The position numbers and the translations under genes are program-made. A model generated the notes under the pieces. It was not told the origin of the DNA and ran no database searches. It saw only the letters and a list, made by a program, of their open reading frames with translations. 64,000 nt of DNA from Iodobacter fluviatilis (GTDB lineage Bacteria > Pseudomonadota > Gammaproteobacteria > Burkholderiales > Chitinibacteraceae). Positions 47,697 to 57,674 of this stretch are shown here, one piece after another. The stretch's first letter is position 1, and each line of letters opens with the position of its first letter. The DNA lies in the NCBI RefSeq assembly GCF_900451195.1, contig NZ_UGHR01000001.1, forward strand, positions 1,674,001-1,738,000, read 5' to 3'.

Positions 47697-48254
47697 ATGA
47701 CAAAGCAAGCTCGCATGGCTTTTGCACTTGTAATGGGCTTAGGCCTGACTCAAGCTGTAAATGCAGTTACGGTGAATCAGACTTACATCAATAAAACTGG
47801 CTCTGAAATAAGTCAGGAAAAAGGCCGCTATGCACGGCCAACCATTTATACCGACCAACGTGCTTGTGGTGAACCAAGCCCGAATGCGATGGCCTGTGGC
47901 CCTTCTATTATCAGCGTGGGCACACAATTTCTGCAGACTCAGGAAAGCCAGCACGGTAATTACGCAGCCAAAATGGTATTGGCCCATGAATGGGGTCATT
48001 CCATTCAGTTTGCTAATAATATTCGCTTGCAAGCGCCTTATATGGAGTTGCAAGCGGATTGCAATGGCGGATCATTTATTCGCTATGCCGTGAATAAGCT
48101 GGGCTATCAGTCTTTCCTGGAAGCCGCCGTAAGCAGCGCCCGGGCGGCCGCGGATTACAGCACGCATGGCACGCCAGCCCAGCGCGATGCGTTTACGCGT
48201 TGGGGCTATGCTCAGGGTGATTTGCTGAAGTGTTTTAATAATTTGCCAAAATAA
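47697..48254 (+). CDS. Small secreted zinc-metallopeptidase-like protein
   Basis: 185 residues from the ATG that has GGAG 5 nt upstream. Sec signal peptide (~1-23, ending AVNA). HEWGH (HExxH) at ~97-101, then a third-ligand candidate in MELQADCNGG about 20 residues on; this spacing matches the neutral zinc metallopeptidase YpfJ family, of which this is a short version. Four Cys residues may form disulfides (RACGEP, MACGPS, ADCNGG, LLKCFN). A ribosome site, no operator seen. A 13-bp palindrome lies just after it. Confidence 0.78.
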   Translation: MTKQARMAFALVMGLGLTQAVNAVTVNQTYINKTGSEISQEKGRYARPTIYTDQRACGEPSPNAMACGPSIISVGTQFLQTQESQHGNYAAKMVLAHEWGHSIQFANNIRLQAPYMELQADCNGGSFIRYAVNKLGYQSFLEAAVSSARAAADYSTHGTPAQRDAFTRWGYAQGDLLKCFNNLPK

Positions 48255-48268
48255 TTAATTAAAATAAT

Positions 48269-48300
48269 CTCTCTGATATCTGATGCTAGATATCAGAGAG
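48269..48300. promoter_or_regulatory. Perfect 13-bp inverted repeat before the Sel1-like gene
   Basis: CTCTCTGATATCT and its exact complement with a 6-nt spacer. No T tract follows, so it is not a standard terminator. It may be an operator, or a hairpin in the 5' leader of the next gene, whose start is 18 nt away. Confidence 0.55.
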
Positions 48301-48318
48301 AATGGAGTGAGGCAAAAT

Positions 48319-49122
48319 ATGAAAAAACCAATTCTGTTGCTCATGCTGGTGTTAGCCGGTGGCGTGATTCTCTCTTTTTGGCAATCACCTGCTGCTGTTT
48401 TATCCAGCCTAGTTGCGACCGTGAAATCGCCGGCAGAGCCCGATCACGCTGAAACAATCTCTACAGCTGCTTTACAGGCAAAAGATAAAAACATCAGCCA
48501 GTCTGCCATGCTGCAAGCATCGCCTTTTTCTAAAGATAAAAGGATTGATTTAAGTAACGACGAAGTAAAAACCGACCCGCATCTGAATACCGCCATGAAT
48601 ACACCGGATAAAGAAGTGATAAGCCCAGAAGAAGCTGCTCGGCGTAAAAAGATGGAAGCTTTAGGTTATATGGTGCCTGCCGATTATTTAACGAAAGATT
48701 TGCAAAGCTTAAAAAAGCTGGCGAAATCGGGGGATGCTTATGCCATGGTGCATTTGGGTGAAAAGTATTATTTTGAATTAAATAAAAACCCGGAAAACCC
48801 TGATTATGATCCGCAAACTGACTATGCCAATCAGGCTAAATCTACCTTCAAAGATGCATTGGTGGCGGGGAATATCCGCTCTGCAGGGATTATTGCTGAG
48901 CTTTATCTGCAAGAAAATAATCTAGTTGATGCCTATGCATGGCATTTGATTTCAGATCGACTGGGTGACAGCATCAGCGCAGATTGGTTTCGCAGCACCA
49001 AAGTGTATACCGAAGCCAGTGATCAGCTAAAGCAGGCGGCTAAAGCCAAATTACCGGTATTGATTGCGGAATTAGATGGCCGCAGCAAAGCGGCAAATCG
49101 TACGCCGATATTTAAGTCTTAA
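48319..49122 (+). CDS. Exported protein with Sel1/TPR-like repeats
   Basis: 267 residues from MKKPILLLMLVL with GGAG upstream. A signal anchor or signal peptide (~1-20), then a polar linker (~25-115), then helical repeats: LKKLAKSGDAYAMVHLGEKYY and the LVDAYAWHLISDRLGD helix pair have the Sel1-like pattern (A-x-x-x-L-G, YAWxxIA). Function unknown. It is 64 nt downstream of the zinc peptidase on the same strand, so the two may act in the same periplasmic process. Confidence 0.65.
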   Translation: MKKPILLLMLVLAGGVILSFWQSPAAVLSSLVATVKSPAEPDHAETISTAALQAKDKNISQSAMLQASPFSKDKRIDLSNDEVKTDPHLNTAMNTPDKEVISPEEAARRKKMEALGYMVPADYLTKDLQSLKKLAKSGDAYAMVHLGEKYYFELNKNPENPDYDPQTDYANQAKSTFKDALVAGNIRSAGIIAELYLQENNLVDAYAWHLISDRLGDSISADWFRSTKVYTEASDQLKQAAKAKLPVLIAELDGRSKAANRTPIFKS

Positions 49123-49250
49123 TGACAAAGCCGGAAGACACCCTAGGTTTATTCGCAGTATTCCTGGGTTCTTCCTCTGTCTGATCAAATCAATTGAGGC
49201 CCCTTAAGCGGGTCAGGCTGCTTGCAGATGCTTGTTTATTGCCATCGTTA

Positions 49251-50204
49251 TTATCTGGGATAGAGTTTTAGAAATGGATCGGTTTTTAGCCGGATTTCCG
49301 GATGATTTATATTTTTTGTGGTGATCATAATCGCGGGCGTTTCCAGTAGGGCGGGGGTTTGTTTTTTTTCCAGTAATTCAAAGAGGGTGCGCATGGCTTT
49401 TTGCCCCATTAAAAAAGGGTCTTGAATGACTGCACCATTCAGGCTGCCGTCTTTTATTGCCTGATTAATTTTGTGATTAAAATCAAAGCCATAATGGTGT
49501 ATTTTGCCTGTAAGGTTTTTAGCTTTAAGTGCACGTACTGTACCCTCTGTACTCGATTCATTGGGGGTGAAAATAAGATCAATGCCCGGGATTCGGCTCA
49601 GAATGGCACTTGCACTGGATTCGGCAGCTTGCATCGTAATGCCAGCATATTGCGTATCAATGACCTCTGCATTGGGCAGTAGTTTATGGATATGCTCTAA
49701 AAATCCTTTTTCTCGCTCTGCGGTAGAGCCATGTTGTGCTGAATACCGAAGCAGTAATATTTTTTTTGTCTGCGGAAAATCTTTAGCGGCCTGTGCAGCA
49801 GCCAGCGCGCCAGCTTCTTTATTATTGGTGCCTACATAGGGCAGGGTGTTTTGCCCTGTTAATGGAGAATCCACAATAACAACTTTAATCCCCTTATTGA
49901 TGGCTTCACGAATTGGTTTATCGAGTTGTGCCGTAGAATTGGGCGCTAAAATAATGCCTGAGTATTTTTGCTGAATATAAAAATCAATAATGCGGGCTTG
50001 GGCATCAACCCCATCTTCCTGGCTGGGCCCTCGCCAGACCATTTCAATATGCAAATTTTTTGCCGTGTCTTCTGCGCCACGCGCCATTTCTTTCCAGAAA
50101 ATTTGTGTCGACCCCTTGGGGATAAAAACGGCCTTAAGCGGGGCTGCTGCTGCAGCGGTTGCTAATAGGTAAGCTGCACACAATAGAAGACGCATTAATT
50201 GCAT
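49251..50204 (-). CDS. Orphan sugar-type (RbsB-like) periplasmic binding protein
   Basis: 317 residues from MQLMRLLLC, which has GGAG 6 nt upstream. Signal peptide ending AAAA. Type I periplasmic-binding fold as in ribose and related sugar binders: KAVFIPKGSTQIFWKEMARG, the hinge-side IILAPNSTAQLDKPI, VVIVDSPL, and the FTPNESSTEGTVRAL strand. No ATPase or permease gene is adjacent, so it may feed a distant transporter or a chemoreceptor/sensor kinase. Confidence 0.85.
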   Translation of the reverse strand: MQLMRLLLCAAYLLATAAAAAPLKAVFIPKGSTQIFWKEMARGAEDTAKNLHIEMVWRGPSQEDGVDAQARIIDFYIQQKYSGIILAPNSTAQLDKPIREAINKGIKVVIVDSPLTGQNTLPYVGTNNKEAGALAAAQAAKDFPQTKKILLLRYSAQHGSTAEREKGFLEHIHKLLPNAEVIDTQYAGITMQAAESSASAILSRIPGIDLIFTPNESSTEGTVRALKAKNLTGKIHHYGFDFNHKINQAIKDGSLNGAVIQDPFLMGQKAMRTLFELLEKKQTPALLETPAIMITTKNINHPEIRLKTDPFLKLYPR

Positions 50205-50335
50205 TTCGCACTCCACATTCATGTTGTTATTCATTGCAATATAGCTAATTAAATGGCTGCGATGCAGCCTGCAGTCTGAAGGGTTGTATAGGCTGCAGCG
50301 GTGTTGATTTCACCATGCAAATTCGGGTTTGAATT

Positions 50336-50366
50336 AAAAAGGCCACCCTTGCGGATGGCCTTTGCT
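50336..50366 (-). terminator. Rho-independent terminator after gcvP
   Basis: On the minus strand a GC-rich stem AAAGGCCA.CC / GG.TGGCCTTT with a short loop and a T run. It closes the glycine-cleavage cluster. Confidence 0.8.
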
Positions 50367-50384
50367 TTAGGCTTTAAAAGCGGC

Positions 50385-53255
50385 TTATTCGTAATCAGAC
50401 ATCGGCAGGCAAGCGCAGAATAGGTTGCGATCGCCGTACACGTTGTCAGCACGGCCAACGGGTGGCCAGTATTTATTACGTTTGATGCTTTCCAGCGGGA
50501 ATGCAGCAGTCGCGCGGCTGTAGCCGTGCTCCCACGTTTCGGCCGTTAACACTTCTACCGTATGCGGTGCGTTGACTAGCGGATTATCTGCCAATGTCCA
50601 TTCGCCGCTGACTACGCGATCAATTTCGCTGCGGATAGCAATCATGGCGTCGATAAAGCGATCGAGTTCGACTTTTGATTCGCTCTCGGTTGGCTCTACC
50701 ATCAGTGTGCCCGGTACCGGGAAGCTCATGGTGGGTGCGTGGAAACCGTAATCCATCAGGCGTTTGGCCACATCTTCATTGCTGATGCCGCTGGCGTCTT
50801 TCAGTGGGCGCAGGTCCAGAATACATTCGTGCGCCACCAAGCCATCGTGGCCGCTGTAAAGCACAGGGTAGAAAGGCGCGAGGCGTTTGGCGATGTAGTT
50901 GGCGTTAAGAATGGCCACTTCGGTAGCGCTTTTCAGCCCGTCGCTTCCCATCATGGCGATATACATCCATGAGATAGGCAAAATCGCGGCTGAGCCGTAA
51001 GGCGCTGCGCTGACTGCGCCAATGCCTTGCTCACCACGTAAGTAGCCGCTGCTTTGCTGATTAGGCAAGAATGGGACTAAGTGTGCTGCCACAGCCACTG
51101 GGCCAACACCCGGGCCGCCGCCGCCGTGCGGAATGCAGAAGGTTTTGTGCAGGTTTAAGTGGCTGACATCGCCGCCAAACTGGCCAGGTGCGCACAGGCC
51201 CACCATGGCGTTCATGTTTGCGCCGTCGATATACACCTGGCCGCCATGGCCATGCACGATTTCGCAGACTTCTTTGACCGATTCTTCAAACACGCCGTGC
51301 GTACTTGGGTAGGTAATCATAATCGCAGCGATATTCTGGCTGTGTTTATCGGCCTTGGCGCGTAAATCGGCCAGATCGATATTACCGGCTTCATCACATG
51401 CCACCACGACCACGGTCAGCCCTGCCATCTGTGCAGAAGCAGGGTTGGTGCCGTGTGCAGAAGCCGGGATCAGCACGATATTGCGCGCTAAATCGTTACG
51501 CGAAGCGTGGTAAGCCTTGATAATCAAGAGGCCAGCGTATTCACCCTGGCTGCCGGCATTCGGCTGCAAGCTGACCCCGGCGTAGCCGGTTGCCGCGCAC
51601 AGCATGGCTTCCAGCTGGGCGATCATTTCGCGGTAACCCGCAGTTTGTGCATTGGGCGCAAATGGGTGCACATTGGCAAATTCTGGCCAGGTGACCGGCA
51701 TCATTTCGCTGGCCGCATTGAGCTTCATGGTGCAAGAGCCAAGCGGAATCATGGTGCGATCCAGTGCTAGGTCTTTATCTGCCAAGCTGCGCAGATAGCG
51801 CATCATCTCTGTTTCGGAGTGATAGCGGTTAAAGGTTGGGTGAGTCAGGAAATCTGTCTGGCGCAGCAATTCGCCAGGTAATGCACCTGCGATTTCTGCG
51901 TCGATGGCATCTACCGCTGGCAGGGTTTTGCCTGCAGCAAAGATGCTCCATAAGGTGGTGACATCTTCGCGGGTGCTGGTTTCATCCAGTGAAACGCCCA
52001 GCGTTGTAGCATCGATTTGGCGCAAGTTAATGCCCTGAGCATGGGCAAGAGCGTGGATGGCCGCAGCGTCTTTTACCGAAATGGTGAGGGTGTCAAACCA
52101 GTTGTCGTTTAAGACGTTAATGTCAAGTTGCTTCAGGCCTGCAGCCAGAATGCTGCTTAGGCGGTGCACGCGATGCGCGATGCGTTTTAAGCCGCTCGGG
52201 CCGTGGTAAACGGCATACATGCTGGCCATCACGGCGAGCAATACTTGCGCGGTACAGATATTGGATGTCGCTTTTTCGCGGCGGATATGTTGCTCGCGGG
52301 TTTGCAGGGCTAGGCGGTAAGCGCTCTTGCCCTGCGCATCGATGGTAATCCCAACCAGACGGCCTGGCATCGAGCGTTTGAATTCATCGCGTGTGGCTAA
52401 GAAACCAGCGTGCGGGCCACCAAAGCCAAGCGGCACACCAAAGCGCTGGCTATTACCTACAACCACATCTGCACCCCATTCGCCGGGCGCTGCCAGCAGG
52501 GTGAGCGCCAGCAAATCAGCGGCGACTACCACTAAAGTGCCCTTGGCGTGTAAATCAGCGACCAGTGCACGGTAATCCGGCACATCGCCGTTTACACCAG
52601 GGTATTGCAGCAGTACACCAAAACCGTCGCCTGCTTCGCCAAGACCTGTGCGCACTTCAATACCCAGCGGTGCTGCGCGGGTGGCAATCACTTCGCGGGT
52701 TTGTGGCAGCACATCGGCGGCGACATAGAAAATGGTCGATTTGCTTTTGCTCATACGCAACAAGAGTGTCATCGCTTCGGCTGCGGCCGTGCCTTCGTCC
52801 AGCATCGACGCGTTGGCAATGGCCATGCCGGTCATATCGGTAATCATTTGCTGGAAGTTAATAATGGCTTCCAGACGGCCCTGGCTGATTTCTGGCTGGT
52901 ATGGTGTGTAAGCCGTGTACCAGGCAGGGTTTTCTAAGATATTGCGCAGAATCACGCTGGGTGTGTGGGTGCCGTAATAGCCCTGACCAATCATGCTCTT
53001 TTTGAGCACATTCTTGCCTGCAATGGCTTTTAGCTTGGCTAAAGCCTCGGCTTCGCTTTTGGCTTGAGTGAATTCACCCAGCGGCAAAGCATCCTGGCGG
53101 GCAATGGCCGCAGGAACGATATTTTTAATCAGCTCAGCGCGTGTTGCGTAGCCCAGCGTGGCCAGCATGGCGGCTTCTTCCGCAGCATTAGGGCCGATAT
53201 GGCGGGCTACAAAAGCGGCGTGATCTTCAAGATGGCTAAGAGATGCAGTGGTCAT
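50385..53255 (-). CDS. gcvP: Glycine dehydrogenase (decarboxylating), P protein
   Basis: 956 residues from [15 protein letters not shown]; an ATG eight codons upstream is possible and neither has a good ribosome site. PLP enzyme that decarboxylates glycine and passes the aminomethyl group to lipoyl-GcvH. Fused two-half form; the PLP lysine lies near residue 700 in [13 protein letters not shown]. The N-terminal FVARHIGP motif is typical. Last gene of the gcvT-gcvH-gcvP run, separated from gcvH by repeat copy C. Confidence 0.97.
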   Translation of the reverse strand: MTTASLSHLEDHAAFVARHIGPNAAEEAAMLATLGYATRAELIKNIVPAAIARQDALPLGEFTQAKSEAEALAKLKAIAGKNVLKKSMIGQGYYGTHTPSVILRNILENPAWYTAYTPYQPEISQGRLEAIINFQQMITDMTGMAIANASMLDEGTAAAEAMTLLLRMSKSKSTIFYVAADVLPQTREVIATRAAPLGIEVRTGLGEAGDGFGVLLQYPGVNGDVPDYRALVADLHAKGTLVVVAADLLALTLLAAPGEWGADVVVGNSQRFGVPLGFGGPHAGFLATRDEFKRSMPGRLVGITIDAQGKSAYRLALQTREQHIRREKATSNICTAQVLLAVMASMYAVYHGPSGLKRIAHRVHRLSSILAAGLKQLDINVLNDNWFDTLTISVKDAAAIHALAHAQGINLRQIDATTLGVSLDETSTREDVTTLWSIFAAGKTLPAVDAIDAEIAGALPGELLRQTDFLTHPTFNRYHSETEMMRYLRSLADKDLALDRTMIPLGSCTMKLNAASEMMPVTWPEFANVHPFAPNAQTAGYREMIAQLEAMLCAATGYAGVSLQPNAGSQGEYAGLLIIKAYHASRNDLARNIVLIPASAHGTNPASAQMAGLTVVVVACDEAGNIDLADLRAKADKHSQNIAAIMITYPSTHGVFEESVKEVCEIVHGHGGQVYIDGANMNAMVGLCAPGQFGGDVSHLNLHKTFCIPHGGGGPGVGPVAVAAHLVPFLPNQQSSGYLRGEQGIGAVSAAPYGSAAILPISWMYIAMMGSDGLKSATEVAILNANYIAKRLAPFYPVLYSGHDGLVAHECILDLRPLKDASGISNEDVAKRLMDYGFHAPTMSFPVPGTLMVEPTESESKVELDRFIDAMIAIRSEIDRVVSGEWTLADNPLVNAPHTVEVLTAETWEHGYSRATAAFPLESIKRNKYWPPVGRADNVYGDRNLFCACLPMSDYE

Positions 53256-53300
53256 GGCGGCAACCGTAAAAGTGTACAAGGCAAAAGGTCAAAACCCCAT

Positions 53301-53404
53301 CAAACCCAAGTCTTTAACCACAGGGGAAAAGGAGAACACGGAGATTTACGGAGAAATTCTCGAAGGTTTTCTCCGTGTTCTCCGTGTTTCAAGATTTGGG
53401 TTTT
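53301..53404. repeat. Dispersed palindromic repeat, copy C
   Basis: CAAACCCAAGTCTTTAACCA then ACAGGGG at left, TTTTCTCCGTGTTCTCCGTG and TTTCAAGATTTGGGTTT at right; the outer arms pair as well. It lies between gcvH and gcvP, so it is probably transcribed as a hairpin within the operon. Confidence 0.8.
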
Positions 53405-53426
53405 AGGATTGATTAAGCAGAAGCGA

Positions 53427-53804
53427 TCAGCCGATGGCTTTTTCGTAATCGGCAGCGCTCAGCATGGCATCGAGGTCAGCTGCGTTGTCTGGGGTGATTT
53501 TGAATAACCATGCGCCGTAAGCGTCGGTATTGACTTGCTCTGGTGCATTGGTTAAATCGTCATTGCTTTCCAGAATGACACCCGCCAGTGGCGCGTAGAT
53601 ATCGCTGGCGGCTTTAACCGATTCAACCACGCCACATGCGTCGTTTTTAGCGTAACGAGTGCCAGCTGCTGGCAGCTCCAGAAAAACGATATCGCCCAGC
53701 GCTTCTTGCGCGTGGTTGGTAATACCGATGGTGATGCTGCCATCAGCTTCCAGGCGAAGCCATTCGTGAGTGTCAGTGAATTTCAAATTTGCTGGGATAG
53801 ACAT
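53427..53804 (-). CDS. gcvH: Glycine cleavage system H protein
   Basis: 125 residues from [15 protein letters not shown] with TTGGAG upstream. Lipoyl-carrying shuttle between GcvP, GcvT and lipoamide dehydrogenase. The lipoylation lysine is K64 in [13 protein letters not shown]. Standard length. In the middle of the gcv cluster, with a palindromic repeat on each side. Confidence 0.97.
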   Translation of the reverse strand: MSIPANLKFTDTHEWLRLEADGSITIGITNHAQEALGDIVFLELPAAGTRYAKNDACGVVESVKAASDIYAPLAGVILESNDDLTNAPEQVNTDAYGAWLFKITPDNAADLDAMLSAADYEKAIG

Positions 53805-53840
53805 GTTTTTGCTCCAAGAGGTGTGTGCGGATGTTTGAGC

Positions 53841-53997
53841 CAAACCTTACGCCACAGAGAGCACAGAGGATACAGAATTTCACAGAGAAAAAAGCATTAC
53901 CTTAGTCAGGTTGATCTCACCAGTATGGAGATGCTTAATTGGATTTTCTCAGTGGTTCTCTGTGCTCTTTGTGTCCTCTGTGGTTCAAAGATTTGGC
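53841..53997. repeat. Dispersed palindromic repeat, copy D (longest)
   Basis: Left arm CAAACCTTACGCCACAGAGA, GCACAGAGGA, then ACAGAGAAAA; right arm TTTTCTCAGTGGTTCTCTG, then TCCTCTGTGGTTCAAAGATT. A ~50-nt central spacer (about 53893-53942) is not palindromic. It occupies the gcvT-gcvH gap. Confidence 0.85.
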
Positions 53998-54014
53998 AGT
54001 GTTTCTAGTTGTGA

Positions 54015-55112
54015 TTAATCGTCAAGTTGTGATTTACCATTGCGTACAAAAGGCATTTTTACGACGCGGGCGGCTAGTTTTTTATCGCGAATGGCGACAT
54101 GTACCGTGTCGCCGATGGCCACGCCAAGCGGTAAACGCGCCATGGCGATGGATTGTTGCAAGCTAGGGGAGAAGGTGCCGCTGGTGATTTCACCGTCACC
54201 GTGTTCGGTATGCACTCGCTGATGGCCGCGCAGTACGCCGCCTTTATCCAATAACAATAAACCTAGGAATTGCTGTGTCTGGCCTTGGGCGATGAGGGCT
54301 TCTTTACCGACGAAATCGCGTTCGGAAACCAGATCAATGGTCCAGCCCAAACCTGCGTTCAGCGGGTTGATGGTTTCGTCCATATCCTGGCCGTACAGAT
54401 TCATACCGGCTTCCAGGCGCAGCGTGTCGCGCGCGCCAAGGCCGCATGGGCGAACGCCAGCGGCAATCAGCTGGTTCCAGAAGTTTTCAATTTGTGTGGC
54501 AGGTAAAACAACTTCAAAGCCATCTTCACCGGTGTAACCCGTGCGGGCAATCATCACCTCGCCAATTTGGGCGGCGTTAAAAGGCTTGAGGTCTGAGCTG
54601 GCGGCCTGGGTTTCTGGCAGAACTTGCCAAACCTTAGCGCGGGCGTTCGGGCCTTGTACGGCCAAAATGGCTAAATCATTGCGGGAAGTAATAGTAAGAC
54701 CCGTATTCCAGTCGCTATTAAGCTGTTGCAGCCATGCGATATCTTTATCTGCTGTTCCAGCGTTCACCACTAAGCGAAAGTAATCTTCTGTAAAGAAATA
54801 AACGATTAAATCGTCGATGACGGTGGCTTGTGGGTTAAGTAAGCAAGAATAGAGCGCTTTGCCGGATACTTTAAGCTTGGCCACATTATTGGCAATGGCG
54901 CGAGTCAGGAAGGCGCGAACTTGTTCGCCCTTGATATCCACCACACGCATATGGCTTACATCAAACATGCCTGCGTCAGTGCGAACAGCGTGGTGTTCTT
55001 CGATCTGCGAGCCATAGTTTACGGGCATGTCCCAGCCGCCAAAATCGACCATACGGGCGTTGGCAATACGATGGGCAGCATTGAGTGGGGTAGTGTGGAG
55101 TTGGGCGGACAT
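54015..55112 (-). CDS. gcvT: Glycine cleavage system T protein (aminomethyltransferase)
   Basis: 365 residues from [14 protein letters not shown]; an ATG five codons upstream is possible. Transfers the methylene group from GcvH to tetrahydrofolate, releasing ammonia. Markers: [31 protein letters not shown], and the [12 protein letters not shown] folate-site block. Downstream of a tandem glycine riboswitch and first in the gcvT-gcvH-gcvP run. Confidence 0.96.
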   Translation of the reverse strand: MSAQLHTTPLNAAHRIANARMVDFGGWDMPVNYGSQIEEHHAVRTDAGMFDVSHMRVVDIKGEQVRAFLTRAIANNVAKLKVSGKALYSCLLNPQATVIDDLIVYFFTEDYFRLVVNAGTADKDIAWLQQLNSDWNTGLTITSRNDLAILAVQGPNARAKVWQVLPETQAASSDLKPFNAAQIGEVMIARTGYTGEDGFEVVLPATQIENFWNQLIAAGVRPCGLGARDTLRLEAGMNLYGQDMDETINPLNAGLGWTIDLVSERDFVGKEALIAQGQTQQFLGLLLLDKGGVLRGHQRVHTEHGDGEITSGTFSPSLQQSIAMARLPLGVAIGDTVHVAIRDKKLAARVVKMPFVRNGKSQLDD

Positions 55113-55162
55113 GGCGCTCTCGGGCATAGCGCTGCGAGCCAAGTCTGGCTGGTTTATGCAGC

Positions 55163-55352
55163 GGCCCCTCTGTCCTTGGTACCTGAGAGATTCCAAAACG
55201 GCTCATGACGATCCGTTTTGTTAGCCCCTTCGGTGGGCGATTCACGCCGCTCTCCAGAGTGTTGATGCCAAAGAGTCCTTTTGCCTGAGCGTTCGCGGGC
55301 GTTGCGCCTTCGGCGGTAACTAGGGTTTTCCCTAGCTACTCTCTCCTCTTTA
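55163..55352 (-). promoter_or_regulatory. Tandem glycine riboswitch upstream of gcvT
   Basis: On the minus strand two glycine aptamers in series. Aptamer 1 runs from GAGGAGAGAG, through a GCCGAAGGCGCAA element, to CGCTCAGGCAAAAGGACTCT. Aptamer 2 has the second purine-rich block GGAGAGCGGC, then CACCGAAGGGGC, and closes CTCTCAGGTACCAAGGACAG. These are the conserved cores of the class. It is expected to turn on gcvTHP when glycine is in excess. About 50 nt separate it from gcvT. Confidence 0.93.
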
Positions 55353-55449
55353 GTGGTCGGAATTTAACCACTTAGGCGGTGCTTGTCAATTTTTACATGT
55401 ACAAGCCGGCTGGCATTTTTCTTATGGTTTTTGGGTATTTAAATGGCAT

Positions 55450-55480
55450 AACGCCCCGCTTGTTGCGCAAGCGGGGCGTT
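55450..55480. terminator. Perfect 13-bp inverted repeat after betT
   Basis: AACGCCCCGCTTG and its exact complement around a 5-nt loop. No T tract in either direction. It can act as a 3' stem-loop for the betT message, possibly with Rho. Confidence 0.5.
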
Positions 55481-55498
55481 ATGGTCGGCGGGCTGGGT

Positions 55499-57511
55499 TT
55501 AAGTGTGCCCGGGGGCGCTATTGAGCAGATGCGTATCCTGATTTTGCACCAGGCTTAAATAACGCTCGTATTGTTTAAGTACATCGGCAATCAGCTCTTG
55601 CTGAATCATATATTGCACATCGTAGCCCTGGCGGCCGTCTTCAAAGAAGGTGATGGGAACATAGTGATGCGGCCTGCTCGACATGGGCAGCGATGCATCG
55701 CGTAGCGCAAATGTTGCTACCGGCTGCTTTAAAGGCCGCACGCCGTAAACAAAGTCACGCAGATTAGCTTGTGGCACAACCAAAGAAACCGCACCATCTT
55801 CGCCAAGAAGTACAGAAGCACTCAGGCCTTGTTTTTGCAGCTCGGCAGCCACTTCATTCAGAGCAGGTTGCACGCTTTTAGCGATAAATTTTTCAACATC
55901 ACTTAAGCGCGGCTCATGCAGAATTTGTGTAAGGCGGGTGCGCCAATGCTGGCCAGTCCAGAAGGTGGTGCTTGGAGAAAACTTCTGAGAAAAATGCTGC
56001 CGGTCAGCCGCTAAGCCTTTGCACAAGCTAAAGCAGAGCAGCAGCATAATCACCGTGAACGGCAGGGCGGCAATTAAGGTGACGGCTTGCAGCGCTTTTA
56101 AACCACCGGCAGTCAGTAAAATAGCGGCTGTAGCGCCAAGTAAGCCCGCCCAGAATAGGCTTTGCCAGGCCGGTGATTTATCTGCACCACGGGTGGCAAT
56201 CGTATTGAGCACAAAAGCGCCCGAATCAGCCGAGGTGACAAAAAACACGGCAATCAGCAAGATGGTGATCGATGAAGTGACTTTCACCAGCGGCAGGTAT
56301 TCAAAAAATTTGAACAGCAGTGCATCCACATTGCCAGCGGTTTGCGATAGCGCACCAGCAGCTGTATGCATATCCAGCCAGATCGCGGTATTGCCAAAAA
56401 TGGTCATCCATACCAAGTTAAACAGGGCAGGAATCAGCATCACGCCGATGATAAATTCACGTAAGGTGCGGCCTCGGGAGATACGCGCAATAAACATCCC
56501 AACGAATGGCGACCATGAAATCCACCATGCCCAATACAGCAGCGTCCAGCCACTGAACCAGCCTTCTTTTTGCGTAGGCTCATAGGTGTAAGAGCGGAAA
56601 GTCAGCTCGACGAGGCTGGAAAAATAATGGCCGATATTGTCGCCAAATGCGCCAAGCAAAAACAGCGTTGGCCCTGCAAATAAAACAAACAGCATCAGGG
56701 TAATCGCGAGCCCTAAATTAAGCTCACTCAGGCGGCGCACGCCTTTATCCAGACCCGATGCAGCAGACCAGCCCGCAAGGCCAATCACCACGGCAATCAG
56801 GCCGTACTGAAAGTGCAGATTTGAGGTTTCCCAGCCGGTGAGCGAATGTAAGCCAGCGCTGATTTGCAAAATGCCGTAGCCCAGCGTGGTGGCAATCCCG
56901 AAAATAGTGCCACAAAGGGCAAATACATCGACGGCATGGCCGACAGGGCCATTGATTTTGTCGCGCAAAATCGGATACAAGCCGGAGCGGATAGTTAGCG
57001 GCAGATTGTAGCGAAAGCCAAAATAAGCCAGGACGAGACCAACCAAACAGTAAATCGCCCAAGCATGAAAGCCCCAGTGGAAAAAGGTCATGGTCATGGC
57101 TTCACGGGCGGCAGCCATGGTGCTGCCTTGGGCCAGTGGTGGTGATAAATAATGCTGCATGGGCTCGCCCACGCCGAAATACATCAGACCAATACCCATG
57201 CCCGCGGCAAACAGCATGGCCACCCAGGAGGTAAAGTTGTATTCAGGTTTGGCGTCGTCCGGGCCAAGACGGATATTGCCGTAAGGGCTGCAGGCAATGG
57301 CGACTAATGTGATGACAAAAATAGCGACAGAAAGAATATAAAACCAGCTGAATTTCTGTGTAACCCAAGCTTGGCCTTGCGAGAAGATTTGCTCTGCAGC
57401 TTGAGGATTAAGCGTGCAAATGGCGAGCAATATGCCAATTAAAATCATGCTGGGTAAGAACACCGGCATGCTTAAGGTGTGATGGAGGCGGGGTCGGGTA
57501 CTTGTATTCAT
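55499..57511 (-). CDS. betT: BCCT-family high-affinity choline transporter, BetT-like
   Basis: 670 residues from MNTSTRPRLHHTL, AAGGAG upstream. Twelve predicted transmembrane helices. The BCCT substrate-site region GMGIGLMYFGVGEP (~105-118) and YWAWWISWSPFVGMFIARIS are clear. The ~180-residue cytoplasmic C-terminal extension, ending GQxGYDxxxxxxQQLIxDVLxQYERxL-like, is that of E. coli BetT (osmoregulated). No betA/betB is adjacent. Its position beside gcv may reflect the choline-betaine-sarcosine-glycine route, but this is speculation. Confidence 0.88.
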   Translation of the reverse strand: MNTSTRPRLHHTLSMPVFLPSMILIGILLAICTLNPQAAEQIFSQGQAWVTQKFSWFYILSVAIFVITLVAIACSPYGNIRLGPDDAKPEYNFTSWVAMLFAAGMGIGLMYFGVGEPMQHYLSPPLAQGSTMAAAREAMTMTFFHWGFHAWAIYCLVGLVLAYFGFRYNLPLTIRSGLYPILRDKINGPVGHAVDVFALCGTIFGIATTLGYGILQISAGLHSLTGWETSNLHFQYGLIAVVIGLAGWSAASGLDKGVRRLSELNLGLAITLMLFVLFAGPTLFLLGAFGDNIGHYFSSLVELTFRSYTYEPTQKEGWFSGWTLLYWAWWISWSPFVGMFIARISRGRTLREFIIGVMLIPALFNLVWMTIFGNTAIWLDMHTAAGALSQTAGNVDALLFKFFEYLPLVKVTSSITILLIAVFFVTSADSGAFVLNTIATRGADKSPAWQSLFWAGLLGATAAILLTAGGLKALQAVTLIAALPFTVIMLLLCFSLCKGLAADRQHFSQKFSPSTTFWTGQHWRTRLTQILHEPRLSDVEKFIAKSVQPALNEVAAELQKQGLSASVLLGEDGAVSLVVPQANLRDFVYGVRPLKQPVATFALRDASLPMSSRPHHYVPITFFEDGRQGYDVQYMIQQELIADVLKQYERYLSLVQNQDTHLLNSAPGHT

Positions 57512-57674
57512 GCATCTCCTTGTAATGGCCAAAAAACGAGGCCGTTTGGGGATAAAAAGCGGATTTCAGTGCTATGCCTATGTATTTATAAGACTATTTG
57601 CATAGAAAAGCGACAGGCACTTTAACAATGATTTCTGAATTTGTAATGATAAATAGTACAAATGAGTGACTAAA

